Position numbers and translations under genes: made by a program. From positions 49,196 through 113,195 of the forward strand of contig ARYC01000829.1 of NCBI GenBank assembly GCA_000711775.1: a stretch of DNA of 64,000 nucleotides. Direction: 5' to 3'. Below the pieces are notes generated by a model. It saw only the letters and a program-made list of their open reading frames with translations, did not search any database and was not told the origin of the DNA. This DNA comes from Oxytricha trifallax. Its lineage: Eukaryota; Ciliophora; Spirotrichea; Sporadotrichida; Oxytrichidae. This document shows, one piece after another, positions 14,540 through 26,300 of this stretch; the stretch's first letter is position 1; each line of letters opens with the position of its first letter.

Positions 14540-14995
14540 ATGGAGTATTAAATTTACAAGTCACTTGGCATTTTCACTCACAAGAACAACGTGAGAGAGC
14601 ACTACTACTGCATCAAGGAAATCTTCGACCTCTACAACTCCAAGGAACAACTCGAGAAGCTTGCTTCTAGACCAGATGTTGATACCGTCTGCGCTTTTGA
14701 CTATGTTAAGATGAAGACTAACGCTCTTGAGGGCAAGGGACTCCAATACGAAGATTATTGCCAAATTCATTCTAGTTTTAAAGTTAAAAATTCTTGGATT
14801 TAGTTGAAAAGAGCTTTAGACAGCTTCAAATAGTTCATAAAACAGCTTTAAGTTTGGTTGAATCACTCTATAGTCTTGCTTATATAAAATTTACAACTTG
14901 GTAATACCACCCTGAACTCAGAGGCATTACCAAGATCCCCGAACTATGAACATCTCTAACAAGCACAGATGTGTGAGCTTAAGCTTCCTGCTTGA
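14540..14995 (+). CDS. GC-rich coding island, hypothetical protein
   Basis: An ATG at 14540 starts MEYQIYKSLGIFTHKNNVRE and the frame runs to TGA 14993-14995 (151 codons). Only 14555-14765 has the G/C-rich codons of a real gene (EIFDLYNSKEQLEKLASRP, DTVCAFDYVKMKTNALEGKG). After about 14770 the sequence becomes AT-rich and less protein-like, so the real coding part may be a single MDS of about 220 bp, with its partner segments elsewhere. No family recognised. Confidence 0.4.
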
Positions 14996-15001
14996 GTCAT
15001 A

Positions 15002-15074
15002 GGGCTGCAAATGTGAGTGCCAAGCTTGTTGGTTCCCAAGCAACCAAGCTAAAGCGCTCAATCACAAGCAGCCC
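15002..15074 (+). other. Strong stem-loop, possible structured RNA
   Basis: GGGCTGC (15002-15008) pairs with GCAGCCC (15068-15074), TGTGA (15012-15016) with TCACA (15062-15066), and AGCTTG..TTGGTT with AACCAAGCT around a small loop. A second hairpin (CTTGGTAAT/ATTACCAAG) lies just upstream near 14897-14935. It could be a small non-coding RNA or a hairpin in a mobile sequence. Confidence 0.35.
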
Positions 15075-15311
15075 TTATTTAATTCTTATAATCAAATAAC
15101 TGCATTCAGAGAGTCTATTGTCGCAGCATATTTATCATTATTATATTCATAATTCTCTCATCTCTCAAATTATTTATTCATTATTATTTATCGCATGATA
15201 AGAGAATTTATCTCACATTTGAAAAAAGCTAATTCTTATACTATGAAGAGAATTCAATTGTATAAATTTATTGAATAAATTCAGAATTTAATAAAAATAA
15301 TTAAGAAAAAA

Positions 15312-16807
15312 ATGTACGGGAGAAATTATATAGAAAAAGACATTGGTTTAGATCTTTATAGAAAAAAGTAAGAAATTGCCTTAATTAAAAAAGAAATATA
15401 CTAACTATATATCTCATTCTAGCTTCCTTTGTTATTATCCAAAGAATCATAAAGAATTTTATCTAAAATATACTCTATAGATGTTTAGATCTTCATATGA
15501 AAAAGTTGCAAAACATAAAAACTAAAAACAAGAAAATTGAAATAAAAAAAGTTGAAGAAGTTATGGTTCGCAAGAACGAAGAAAAGCAAAGAAATTTCGA
15601 ATTTATCAAATCAGGTAAGAGATTTTGAATATATTTGACACTCTTTTCTACAGAAAAAGAAATAGAAGTCAATAGAAATAACAAAAAACTATTAGAGAAA
15701 CTTGTAGAAATTTCTAAAGGAAAACATGTAAGCATTAAGCTGTTTTATCTTATTTTTAACGATCATTATGAAATTTCGTATAATAGACAAGCGATTTTAT
15801 TTATCCCAAAATTTCACAAAATATAATATTAACATCATTTTTAACTTTCAAATTATAGCTAAGCGTTGAGGCTTTCCAGCCTATAACTCATTCTGTCAGT
15901 ACAACCAACATAGAAGGTTTCAGGCCTAAATCGCTCAATATAGTCAGTCGAAAGAAAGAATCTTAAAAAATTGAGGAGGACAATTTCAAGTTTGCAAAGA
16001 GGCTATTTGAATCACAGGGTTTGATTTCAGCAAAAGAAATGAAACAATAATTCAAGGATCATGTAAAAATTAAGAAATAGGTTAGGAAGCTTGTTCTTAA
16101 GAAGTAAGTTACGTTCAGTTTAACTGATGGAATTTTAAATAACTCTTTTGTTTTAGTGATAAAAGCAGAGGAAGACATGGAATGCTACCACCCTTAACTC
16201 AAGCTAGTAACACTGTAAAAGGCATCACCAAGACTTAGCAATAGATTAATGATGATTTATTGAAAGCTTCATAAGACCATGCTCAATAAGATGCAGTTGA
16301 ATTGAGTCAACAATAGTAATACAATGTCTCTTCACAACAAATACTTGCTGTTTCACAAAGCAAACCACAATCTAAAAGCAATAAATAAAAACCTACCACA
16401 AAATCTACTGAAAATTAAAGCTTGAAGAGCTCTCATGTTGAACCCCTGCCTAAGCTGGGACTTTAAAATAATCAAGAAACTTAGAAAGCTGTCGTTTAGA
16501 AGTAGGTGATTTAATCTTAGAATTCTAATAAAAGCAGCAATTTAAACAGTTCTACATAACTAGTCAATATTGCTAACGACTCTGAAACTCTTATCTAGCT
16601 GAAGTCACAAGACACAAATGGAGTTATTGAACCTTTACTTTTTTTCAATTATAGTTGAAATATTAACGTAATTGATGTAGTAATTTTATTTACAATTTTT
16701 TACTTGGATCTTAGAGAGATACAAACCGACAAGAAATACAACCATTAATAGCTTAAGAAATTCCTCAATAATAATCTAAAGACCCTCTAAACTAACAATA
16801 ATAATGA
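15312..16807 (+). CDS. CFAP97 (hemingway)-like protein, 350 codons
   Basis: ATG 15312 starts MYGRNYIEKDIGLDLYRKK and the stop is TGA 16805-16807. Four introns (15368-15480, 15615-15653, 15728-15858, 16104-16156) and one IES (16619-16725, pointer ACAAA) leave 1050 nt, exactly 350 codons. Residues about 15-85 resemble the CFAP97 domain: LHMKKLQNIKTK, a Lys/Glu helix, then EVNRNNKKLLEKLVEISKG, which fits the family's I-x-R-x-N-x-x-L-L-x-K-x-x-x-I signature. Family members are cilium/flagellum-associated, which suits a ciliate. The C-terminal half is low-complexity, Gln/Ser-rich, as often seen in this genome. The assignment rests on motif likeness; the gene structure itself is well supported. Confidence 0.75.
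16619..16725 (+). other. IES, pointer ACAAA
   Basis: ACAAA at 16614-16618 and 16721-16725. The join reads KSQDTNRQEIQPL and leads to the stop in frame. Confidence 0.82.
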
Positions 16808-17141
16808 TTTAATTGGAAATAATCATAAACATATTAATATTTTATGAATTTATTTGCACTAATTTAATATTTAAGACTTTGCTATTCCACTCAATCTATT
16901 TTAAAGCTCTTTTAATAATTTTAATTGATTTTATTAGTAACTTAATAAAAATATTGTCACTATATACAGTCCACTTAAAACTTAATTTATTAATATTAAT
17001 TTATTTTTAATTATTGATAAAACTATACTAATCGTAAGTAGTGCATTATTAGTCTCTAAGTAAATATAGCGACATTTTCACTGCTTTTTCACTATTTTTT
17101 CTCTATATCTTTGACTAAATTTACCATTTTAAGTAGAATTA
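16808..17141. other. AT-rich spacer
   Basis: No gene signal. It lies between two plus-strand genes and should hold the terminator of one and the promoter of the next. Confidence 0.5.
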
Positions 17142-20100
17142 ATGGGAAACTGCACTGGAGCGCAGAAATCAGACGCTCATAATGAATAAAACAATAGGTA
17201 AATATAAGCTTTGGAATTTTATATAACTTTTCTAGATTGCTATTACTGAATTATAAGTAATGTGAATTTTATCGATAAAACTTATAACCTTAAATTAAAA
17301 CAATTGTAATAAAATAAACCAAATAAAATTAATGAATAGTAAAGACATCAACATGGGTAAGGGATTCGCATGAATTGTTCGATTACGAGAGTCCGCACTT
17401 GATGAAAAAGACATTCAAGATTCATCATCTACTAAGAAAATATTAATATTTTCTCAAATGTATTTATTTCTTACAAACATTTATATAAAAGACTATAAAT
17501 TTAATTGATAAGTAAGTCTCTTCAAGTATTCTAAAATTATTACTATAAATTTGGAGATACGACTAAATCACAAAATAGAAAGAGAATTCTCTTTAAAAGA
17601 TTAAATTATAAAGATAAAATAGATATTGTGAAAGTTTTCTCTGTTTTGTGAATAAAATCAAAACTTGATAAATATATTCCCATAATTAATTTTATCAGTA
17701 TTTCCTCATTTTTATGGAATTATGTTCTAAAATTAAACTAAATTCATTGATTTCTAGGTGGAATTTAGAGAAATGATAATGAAATTAGTGTGGTATCAGA
17801 AGATCATCATTATATTATTTTTATTATTATAATAAAATGTAACTAACAATATATAGATAGTTTTCAAATAATGGCCAATGTAAAAAATCATTAGAATTCT
17901 CACAGTCGAAAGTCGAGCAATAATTGGGCAGTAAACAAAAGTTTTATTGATAATGAAGAAAGTGGGAATAGTAAAATGAATTAATAAAAATCTCACAAGC
18001 TCACTGAGGAGCTCAGGATGCTAAGTAGACTAGAGCACCAACCTATCACATTCGTCAATTAACATCAAGGTAAAAAATAGTCATTAAACTAATTGGATGA
18101 ATTTTATGGTAAAATTTGTTCGGTATTTGAATAAAATATGTTACTTATAAGAAAAATTTTCGTCTCAAATAAATTTGATACACTGCTAAATTTATGTTTA
18201 ATTTTTAAGGTACCATAACTTCCAAATATTTAACAAAATTCATTTCGTTAGGTATCTATACGATTTTCGACCTGCCACACTAGTACAACGCATCATCTCA
18301 AAGATCTGTGATACTCAAGAAGAAGGAGTTGCTCAAAATTCAAACTTAGCTTCAATAATTAAGGAATAATGGAGCACCTGGAGCTAGCCTTAGTCAATCA
18401 TAAATCCTTGAATTGGGACTTGAAAATAGTAGCTCCTTAAATAACTAGTAAATTAACCAAAATTAATAATGTTTATAAAAAATGAAAGAATTGTTTGATT
18501 TATAAAAAAGAAGTGCACTATATATTTTTACTAATGCTATGTATAAACCAAAATAATATAAGTTGTGACAAGAACAACTCGAGTAAATAAATTCCTTAAT
18601 CAAAAGTCCGCGACTACAACCAAAATAATGAAAAAAAGATTGCAGAGGAGAATAAGGAAGTGTTATCAGAGCTGAATCAGGATTAGAACAGGCTTTGGCT
18701 TATAGTGAGGTATCTGACTGTTGATAACAAAACAAACCAGTTCTAGCTAACAGGGGGTGAGACTATAAAGCTAGGTCGTGTCAAGTTTCATATCAGAGAG
18801 ATACATGTGGGGGCTGATGACGACAACTAGACAAATTACTGCGACAATAGTTTCGAAGCTAATCTTCAAGACGATTCAGCTGGTGACTACGATTCTTAGA
18901 GAATAGTAGGGGACTAGCAATAATTGTAATAACAGGATGGCAATAGACTAAGCAACATAAGCGGGCATGAGTAAATGATGCCGGACACCAATATTAATAG
19001 AGTTGTACGATTGAGATCTTCTCATCAAGGCTCAAGTTAGTTAGAACTTAATCGTGCTAATTAAGCAAGTCATGAAAGATAGATATCGTAAGACATTTTG
19101 CCAAGGGCTAGAAGGCAGCTTTAAGCAGTTAATAATTAAATCATTAGCAATGCCAGAGACTCGATAGAAGACTATTAATCTCTAGAAGATAGAATAATGA
19201 TCCAGAATTCTTAGAGCATAAGGAATGATAGCTTTAATAGACATGATTTAGAGGAGTAAAAAATGTAGTCGGTGCATCACTAAAGTGTGGAAAGATTGGA
19301 TTTGAATAGAAATGGGTTAGTTCACAGTGAAATGAATACTCATAATAATAATAACAGGCTTGCTTCAAGATCATAGCACTATGATTTGAGAAGAAATTGA
19401 TTATTTTTTTAAATCCACGCTAGTTTGAAGACACCTTGATTTGTCTCTCTTAAGAAGAACAAAGAATCAGGGATAGTCTGATGGGATTCGATCCAAATCA
19501 AGAATTTCACGGTTCTCAAGGCATAGATCCCATTACTGAACTTTATGATCATACTTAAGTGAATAATCTAGGAAATTAAAACTAAGCAAATTTAAAAGAA
19601 CGTAAAGTATACCCTCCCTAATTTACTTTTATTTTTATTTCTGCAATAAGATAACTTTTAGAATCTAAGAAAAGCTACAGAAAGATAATAATTTTCTTAG
19701 GAATAAATGTTTAGAGGTATAATCAAATTATAATCATTTTCTTTAATAAAAAAAAAGATTGAAGTGATAATTTAATTTCTTAGTTTAAATTTATTAATGA
19801 GATGACATATATAAAAGTCTAAACTTATTATTTCATTAATTAAATATACTTATTATTTAAACATCAGGTAATATGCTAATTTTATAAGAATGGTTTAAAT
19901 TTTATCAATTTATATTCTATTTTATTTTTAATATAAAAAACACTCTTTTAATATGAAGTGTATTACATTTTTTCTATAAATAATTTCCGTTACTAATGTT
20001 AATCAATAAAAAAGAAATTATATTTCCGACATAACAAAAAGATAAGTGTAGGATAAATAGTAAATATGCCTTTAAAATTTCATAAGAGATGACTTTGACA

Positions 20101-23092
20101 TTCAAGACGAATTAGAAGATCACATATAAGATGATAACTTACTTGAGTAGTCATTCACCTCCTAGAAAGATCAGGAAGAATTGCATAAGACAATGTATTC
20201 CAATAAGCAACCAAGTGAGAATCAAAATCTTTGTAGAATTTGCTTTTCTGAACTTTTTACTGACTAAAACCCTCTTATAAGTCCTTGCAAGTGCTCTGGA
20301 TCGATGAAATTTATACATTTAGAGTGTCTGAGAACATGGTTATCAAGGAAAGAAAATGTTAAAACTAGTAATAATGTGATAAGTTACAGCTGGAGAGCAT
20401 TTCATTGCGAACTTTGCAAAAGTGAATACAACGATATAATTAGATTAGGTATTAAAGAAATAGATAAGCTAAATTTCTCATTTGTTATAAAGTCGTTGTT
20501 GAAGGGAAGCAGTATTGGCTTTTTGAAATACAAAAACCAAAGACCAACTATGTAGTCTTAGAATCAATGTAGCTTGCTAATATTCAAGGAAACTAGCAAC
20601 AATCCTAAAATAATCAGTCTAAGACTCTTCACATATTGAACTTAAATTAGAAAAATCAAATTAAAATAGGTAGAGGTCATGATAACGATTTGAGAGTAGC
20701 TGATATTTCAGTGTCTAGGTGTCACGCTTTTATTAAGCGAGATCCTAAGGGTATGATATATCTTGAAGATAATCAGTCTAAGTTTGGTACTCTAGTAATG
20801 ATTAAAGCACCACTTGTTTTAGTTCAGGATCTGACTTACTACATTCAAGCTGGTAGAACAATCATGATATTTAGATAATCATGAATTAATTTTAGAATTT
20901 TATTGATCCTACTTTATTTAAAAACTTTAATATATCATGAAATTGCATATATAACCTGAATGGAGTTTACTAGGAGGTATTATGAAATCAAACTTATTGC
21001 ATAGCCATAGTCATAATAAAAAATAACTTTCTAATGAAAAGATTTCAACAAGTTAACTTTCCCAGTTACCGATAAAACGAAAGCTTTCAAATTCAAATGA
21101 CCTTTTCTATCAATCAATTAACAAATTTTGCAACTCAGAGACTTAATCTCTTATTAAGTAGTTTGTGTCTGATTTTAAGAAACTAAGAGAGCATTAAATC
21201 ATAATGGATGAAAATTTAGTTGGAAGCTTGACTCCCTCTCCAAGAAACATGCTATAAAGCTAAGATTAAAGTTTCAGTGAAAATATACCAGAAGAGAAAG
21301 ACGATTCCCCTCCGTACATACTTTATAATTTATGTAAATTATTTCACTATTTACTTTAATTGCATGAGTCGCAGCATTAATCCCTGATTTAAGGTGCAGC
21401 TCATATTTTACCATAAGATAATTCAACTAAAGCCTAAGACTTGAATGAAAAATGTAAAATTAACATGCTCTCTCAATCATCTCAAACAAAAAACAACATT
21501 ATTAATGGAAAAATTCAAGAAATAAAAACTAATAACTTTAAGATCAAGTTAACTTCCCTCTAAGACTAGTTCAGTAATTAGAAAATTAAGAGTCATTAAA
21601 CAGTTAAAAGCGAGGAAGATGAAATGGAATGCGAATAGTGGCTTAAATAGAGGGGCAGCTTGTTTTTGAGCTAGAGACGCTTGCCTGAAATTAATCAGTC
21701 CTCCTTGTATTATATAGGAAATATAATTATTCAATTGAGTTTTTAATCATCAATTCTTAAAAATTTTCCAAAAAGAACATTAATTTGGTTATAAAACTTG
21801 ACATCTCAAAAAAGCGAGGAACGATTAATGATTAACTTTAGATCACTAAATTAAAGCAAAGAAGATTTCTTTAAAGATTAAAAGCAAACTAGGAAGGTTA
21901 ATAATTTCTAAACTCCTCCTAATTTCTCAAATAGAGCTTAAACTTTCAATAATTAAAAATAATAACAGAAACCAACAATAGTTGATAATAGCAAAACATC
22001 TGCTCTTAAGAAGTAATAGTAAAAATAATAAAATCTGAATTTACAAGAAGAATAAAAGTTACAAATAATACTTGATAATGTTTCTAGTCCTCAAAATAAA
22101 AACTTAAATATGCCAAGACAACAGTTTTAATAATAGATTAAGGCAAACTCAAAGATTTAAGGATTTTAAAAGCAAAAATCAAATTTATAAGCAAATCAAA
22201 ATCCTCCATAAGTCATAAATCCAAAGTTATCAGAATCAAAGTTTCACGAATAATATGCATATAACTTGCAAATAAATTCAACGATTTAATAGCAGTAGAA
22301 ATCATTAATAACAACGAAAGCTCCAAATCAGTAATAAATTAAAAAGTAGAGTTCTTCGAGGTCCCCTTTATAACAAGAATAAATTAGGCAATCTGTAGAT
22401 TAATTATCAATTGGTGAAGAAAAGAACAACATGAATTAAATGTCTTTATTTTGAGTAAATAAATTTACATCATTATTTAGACTTTAAGTTTTTTTGGTAT
22501 CTTATACCCCTTAGACTTATTCTTTCACATTTTAAACTAACCTTAATCCATGTCTAAGAATTTGCAAAATCAACATAATCTGAATTAACTCTAAATAAAT
22601 AAGTCTCCCCAAGGTGGTATGACATTAAGCGAAGAAGAATAGAAATATTTCAAGCAAGAAGGAGTCTACATAAGCAATGACCCTATACAATACAATCCCC
22701 CTAATCTTCCACACTCAACAATAAATTTTATTATTGGTGGAAATGAGGGCAGTAAAACTTTATAAGGAAATAGTGCCCCTGTAAATTCAAATGGATATTA
22801 ATAGAGAAATTTGCTTTCAAATGTTGTCCCAAGTAAAGTTGCTTAATTAATTTAAATTATTAAAATCTCATAAAATTCTCTTCTGCATATCACATTGGTA
22901 AAATATTATTATAATTGAAAGTTCTAAGGACGACAAAAAATTAAATCTCAGGGATTCCAAATAAGACAACAATAACTCAAAATTAAATGAAAAGTTAAGC
23001 TTAATCAAAGATGTAATATGATAGTAATTAATTATTGTAGCAGTAAAAATAAAAGACAATTAATGGTAAGAGTAGTAGTTCTAAATAGAGTA
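17142..23092 (+). CDS. RING-CH (RINGv) and FHA domain protein, many germline segments
   Basis: Coding-like pieces run along the plus strand. ATG 17142 opens MGNCTGAQKSD, a possible N-myristoylation site. An intron joins VNQHQ to GIYTIFDL (GTAAAA...GTTAG, ending near 18250). At about 18660-19400 a Q-rich stretch begins with LWLIVRYLTVDN. At 20230-20430 is a C4HC3 RINGv domain (CRIC, SPCKCSGSMKFIHLECL, FHCELCK), typical of E3 ubiquitin ligases. At 20660-20880 is an FHA domain (IGRGHDNDLRVADISVSRCH, then NQSKFGT), which binds phosphothreonine. A long Gln/Asn/Lys-rich tail continues to about 23090. Two IESs in the domain region (pointers GAAATA and ATAA) restore GIKEIQKPKTNYVVLES and IFRQPEWSLLGG. 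The join of the MGNC segment to the next one (about 17350), several tail IESs and the exact stop are unresolved, so the first segment could belong to a separate gene. Confidence 0.75.
20463..20530 (+). other. IES between RINGv and FHA regions, pointer GAAATA
   Basis: GAAATA at 20457-20462 and 20525-20530. The join gives IKEIQKPKTNYVVLES, a typical linker in ciliate RINGv-FHA proteins. Confidence 0.85.
20879..20954 (+). other. IES after the FHA domain, pointer ATAA
   Basis: ATAA at 20875-20878 and 20951-20954. Without removal a TGA follows at once; with removal the frame continues as FRQPEWSLLGG. Confidence 0.8.
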
Positions 23093-23313
23093 AATGATAT
23101 AAGATTAAAGTTTAATTATTTACATAAATTCATCAAATTTATAAGCTTAATCAATCGATTTCCTATTTGAATTTTTTATCTGTTGGAAATTACTATTTTG
23201 AGATAAATTAAATCTTAATAAATTAGTAATATATTCAATATAGTTTTCTTATAAGTTATTAGTGTTTCTCCTTTTGTAAGAATAAACTCCATTTTCATAA
23301 ATAATTATCTTTA

Positions 23314-26300
23314 TCACAAATAAACTGATTCCCTGCTTATATAAGCTTTGTAAGTGCTCATAAGTTGATTACTAGAAAAGGCAGTAGGCAGTGAAGACCC
23401 CTTAATATCCACTATTAACTCACTGAGCACATAATTCTCACTTATTGAGTGGAACAGCTCTGCTATTACATGTGATGAGATGCTGTTTTTGCTAATGTCT
23501 AACATAAACATAAATATTGATAATAATTTAGTAAAATTTTAATTTTTGAGTTTTCATATAAATTATAAAGTTGAATTTGGTCCATCATATTTTTATCAAA
23601 GAAACCCTTATATCAAATTAATAGAATGTTCACGTTTTATATCAATAAATTTATAAAAAAATAATGTCTAACTTTAAAAGCGAAGTATTTTCCCTGAGAG
23701 CACGAGCCAACTCAATAAACCCAATATCTTTCATTTTACTTAATGATGATATATTTAGTGATTTAAATCCCTAAAATTTCTTTAATATATCTGCTAGGTA
23801 TTTCATTGGAATTTTTTATTAATAAAATATTAAAAATAAACGCAAATGAAGAGATTTCAATGCTTTATATATAGAGGATTATTGACGAAAATTAATTTCA
23901 TTGAGGTCTCAGTTAATGAATTCTTGGAAACATCTAAATCCATAAACTACTCAAAATCTCTACTTGATGATAAATTCCTCAAATATATAGCTTCGAATCT
24001 CTGTAAGAAATACTTAAATCCCTATAAATTAAAAGTTAAAATTACCCTGACTTTGATTTTATAAATACTAAGATTTAAATAACAAAATCAGTGTATATAA
24101 TTTCAAATTTATTACAATATATTAATTGGAAGCCCAAAACATTTAGAAATTATTATATTTGACTTAATCTTACATTATCTGAAAATTTAGTATCGGAAAG
24201 CCCTAAATATCTTAAAGGCATTTTAATTTTGCTGGAAGTTGAATTAAAATTATGATTTTCCAAAAGCTGATATTTCTCAAACATCCCCACTGCAAATAGC
24301 TAGAGTCCTGCATCATAAAGAGTATTAAATAATAAATATAATTTAAATTTAGTTTGAAATTATAGATAGATCAACTATATAAAAATTGTAATGTATGAAT
24401 ATAAGTAAAATCAAAAATATAAAGCAATTAAAATTAAAAACTGTCATTAAAAATATAAAATATTATTTGACTATATTCCTGTTTAAAATAAGAGATTGCA
24501 ATTTCCACCCATTTTCATGTTTGATATACTAACATAAAAACTAAAATTAATTATTATTAATTGTAAATAAGAATATGCTATTTTACAATATATTAAATAT
24601 TATTATATTTTATAATACTTATTTTATTGAATAAGTTTATTTAATTTTAAACATAAAGATGGAACAGAGTGTTAGGTGAGATCATTTTAACTCAAATCCA
24701 ACGATTCAATGTGATTTTGATACCCTCTCAATTTATATAGTAGTAAATCCAATGAATCGTCACTTATTCCACAATTCACAAGATTTAAATGTGTTAAACG
24801 TTGGTGGTAGAACATCGCCTCAAATAAGTGCATTATCTTATGCTCTTCGTTCAAATAATAAATTATTTTATATATAAATCTATATTTCACAAGAAATATT
24901 TAATTATAGACTACTAGAAAATTATAGGAATGTATAATTCATAAAAATTTGAAATAAATAACAGTTCAAATACTTATCTTTGAATGTAAGTTTTACTGAA
25001 TTAGGATCACAGAAATATTGAACTATTTGAGTGTCTAACTTTTAATTTTTATTTTGACAACTCTCTAAGTAGATCTTGTAAAATATCATGTTTGCTATTT
25101 TAAATTTTATCAAATTCTCTAAAAGCATTTAATAACATTTAAAAATATTTAATAACAGTTAAAAACATTTTATATGATATTAATGTGCGATATTTATAAT
25201 ATGCTATTTTGGCTTTGAAATCTTAATTTTATTCGTTATCATTGAAAATTAGAGATCTGCCCTAACTCGCACCAATATCTTTCTTAACCTCAAAACATTT
25301 CTATAAGGATTTGTTAGATTTTCATTAATTTCATAAAAAAATGGGAAATATTAATGAAAAAGTAAGAATTTCTGAAGTTAACAATTTAAACTTACATGTT
25401 TGCCCTTTTTAGTGACTCCAAGTGAGATACTTGGAAGTGTAATCATGCCTTTTTGCTGTTTATCGAGTGCACTACGATACCAATACAAATTGAAGCCTCT
25501 CAAAACTATCCATCTAGGATGGAATTCATCACTGTATCGCTGTTTTTCGACGTTCCCGTAGAAAGTTATCTAGCCATGCTCGTCCCTGGTGGAGTTATAA
25601 TTATTACATTGAATTATATAAATTATTCTCATATATTTTAGCATTATTGGTTTAAAATTTGGCAGATAAAAATTTATCTGGAAATCAATAATAAATTATA
25701 TATTATATCAGCTGGTACCTTTTTATTAATGACACCATGTTTCTGAGTGGACCCCTTATCCTTAATTTTAAATGACTTAGTTTTCTTGCTAAGAGTTTTC
25801 TTGTTTTTAATAGGGTCAAAAAATTCCACAATTTACATTATATCAATTCTCTTCCTGCTTCCAGATTTATGTCTCGATTTCTTTCTATCATAAAAAAAAT
25901 AAAATATACTTTTGCAAGTATTAATTAAAAAGTCTTACACAAACTAAAATACCATGTTTAATTTTTTCGGTAATTCCAATAATTTTTTTTAGATTTTTTA
26001 CTATAATATTCTCTATATTTATCTCAAAATAACATGATAATCATTAGCTGTAGTTAAATTATTATTTCCAACATTATTTTAATCAGTATTTGGTGAGATA
26101 TCCCTCTAATTATTGAATCTTCTGAAAAACCCAGATGCAACCTACCCCACAACCCCTGCTCTCCTCTGCAATGGGTTTGTGACATTTGAAGATAATTAGG
26201 TCTCCTCGTCGTTCAAGTTTTGACCACCCTCTGTAGTCATGTTGTTCTGAAAGTATTACTAATTTTTCTACTATTTGTTATCTGGTTTCAAAAGTTTATA

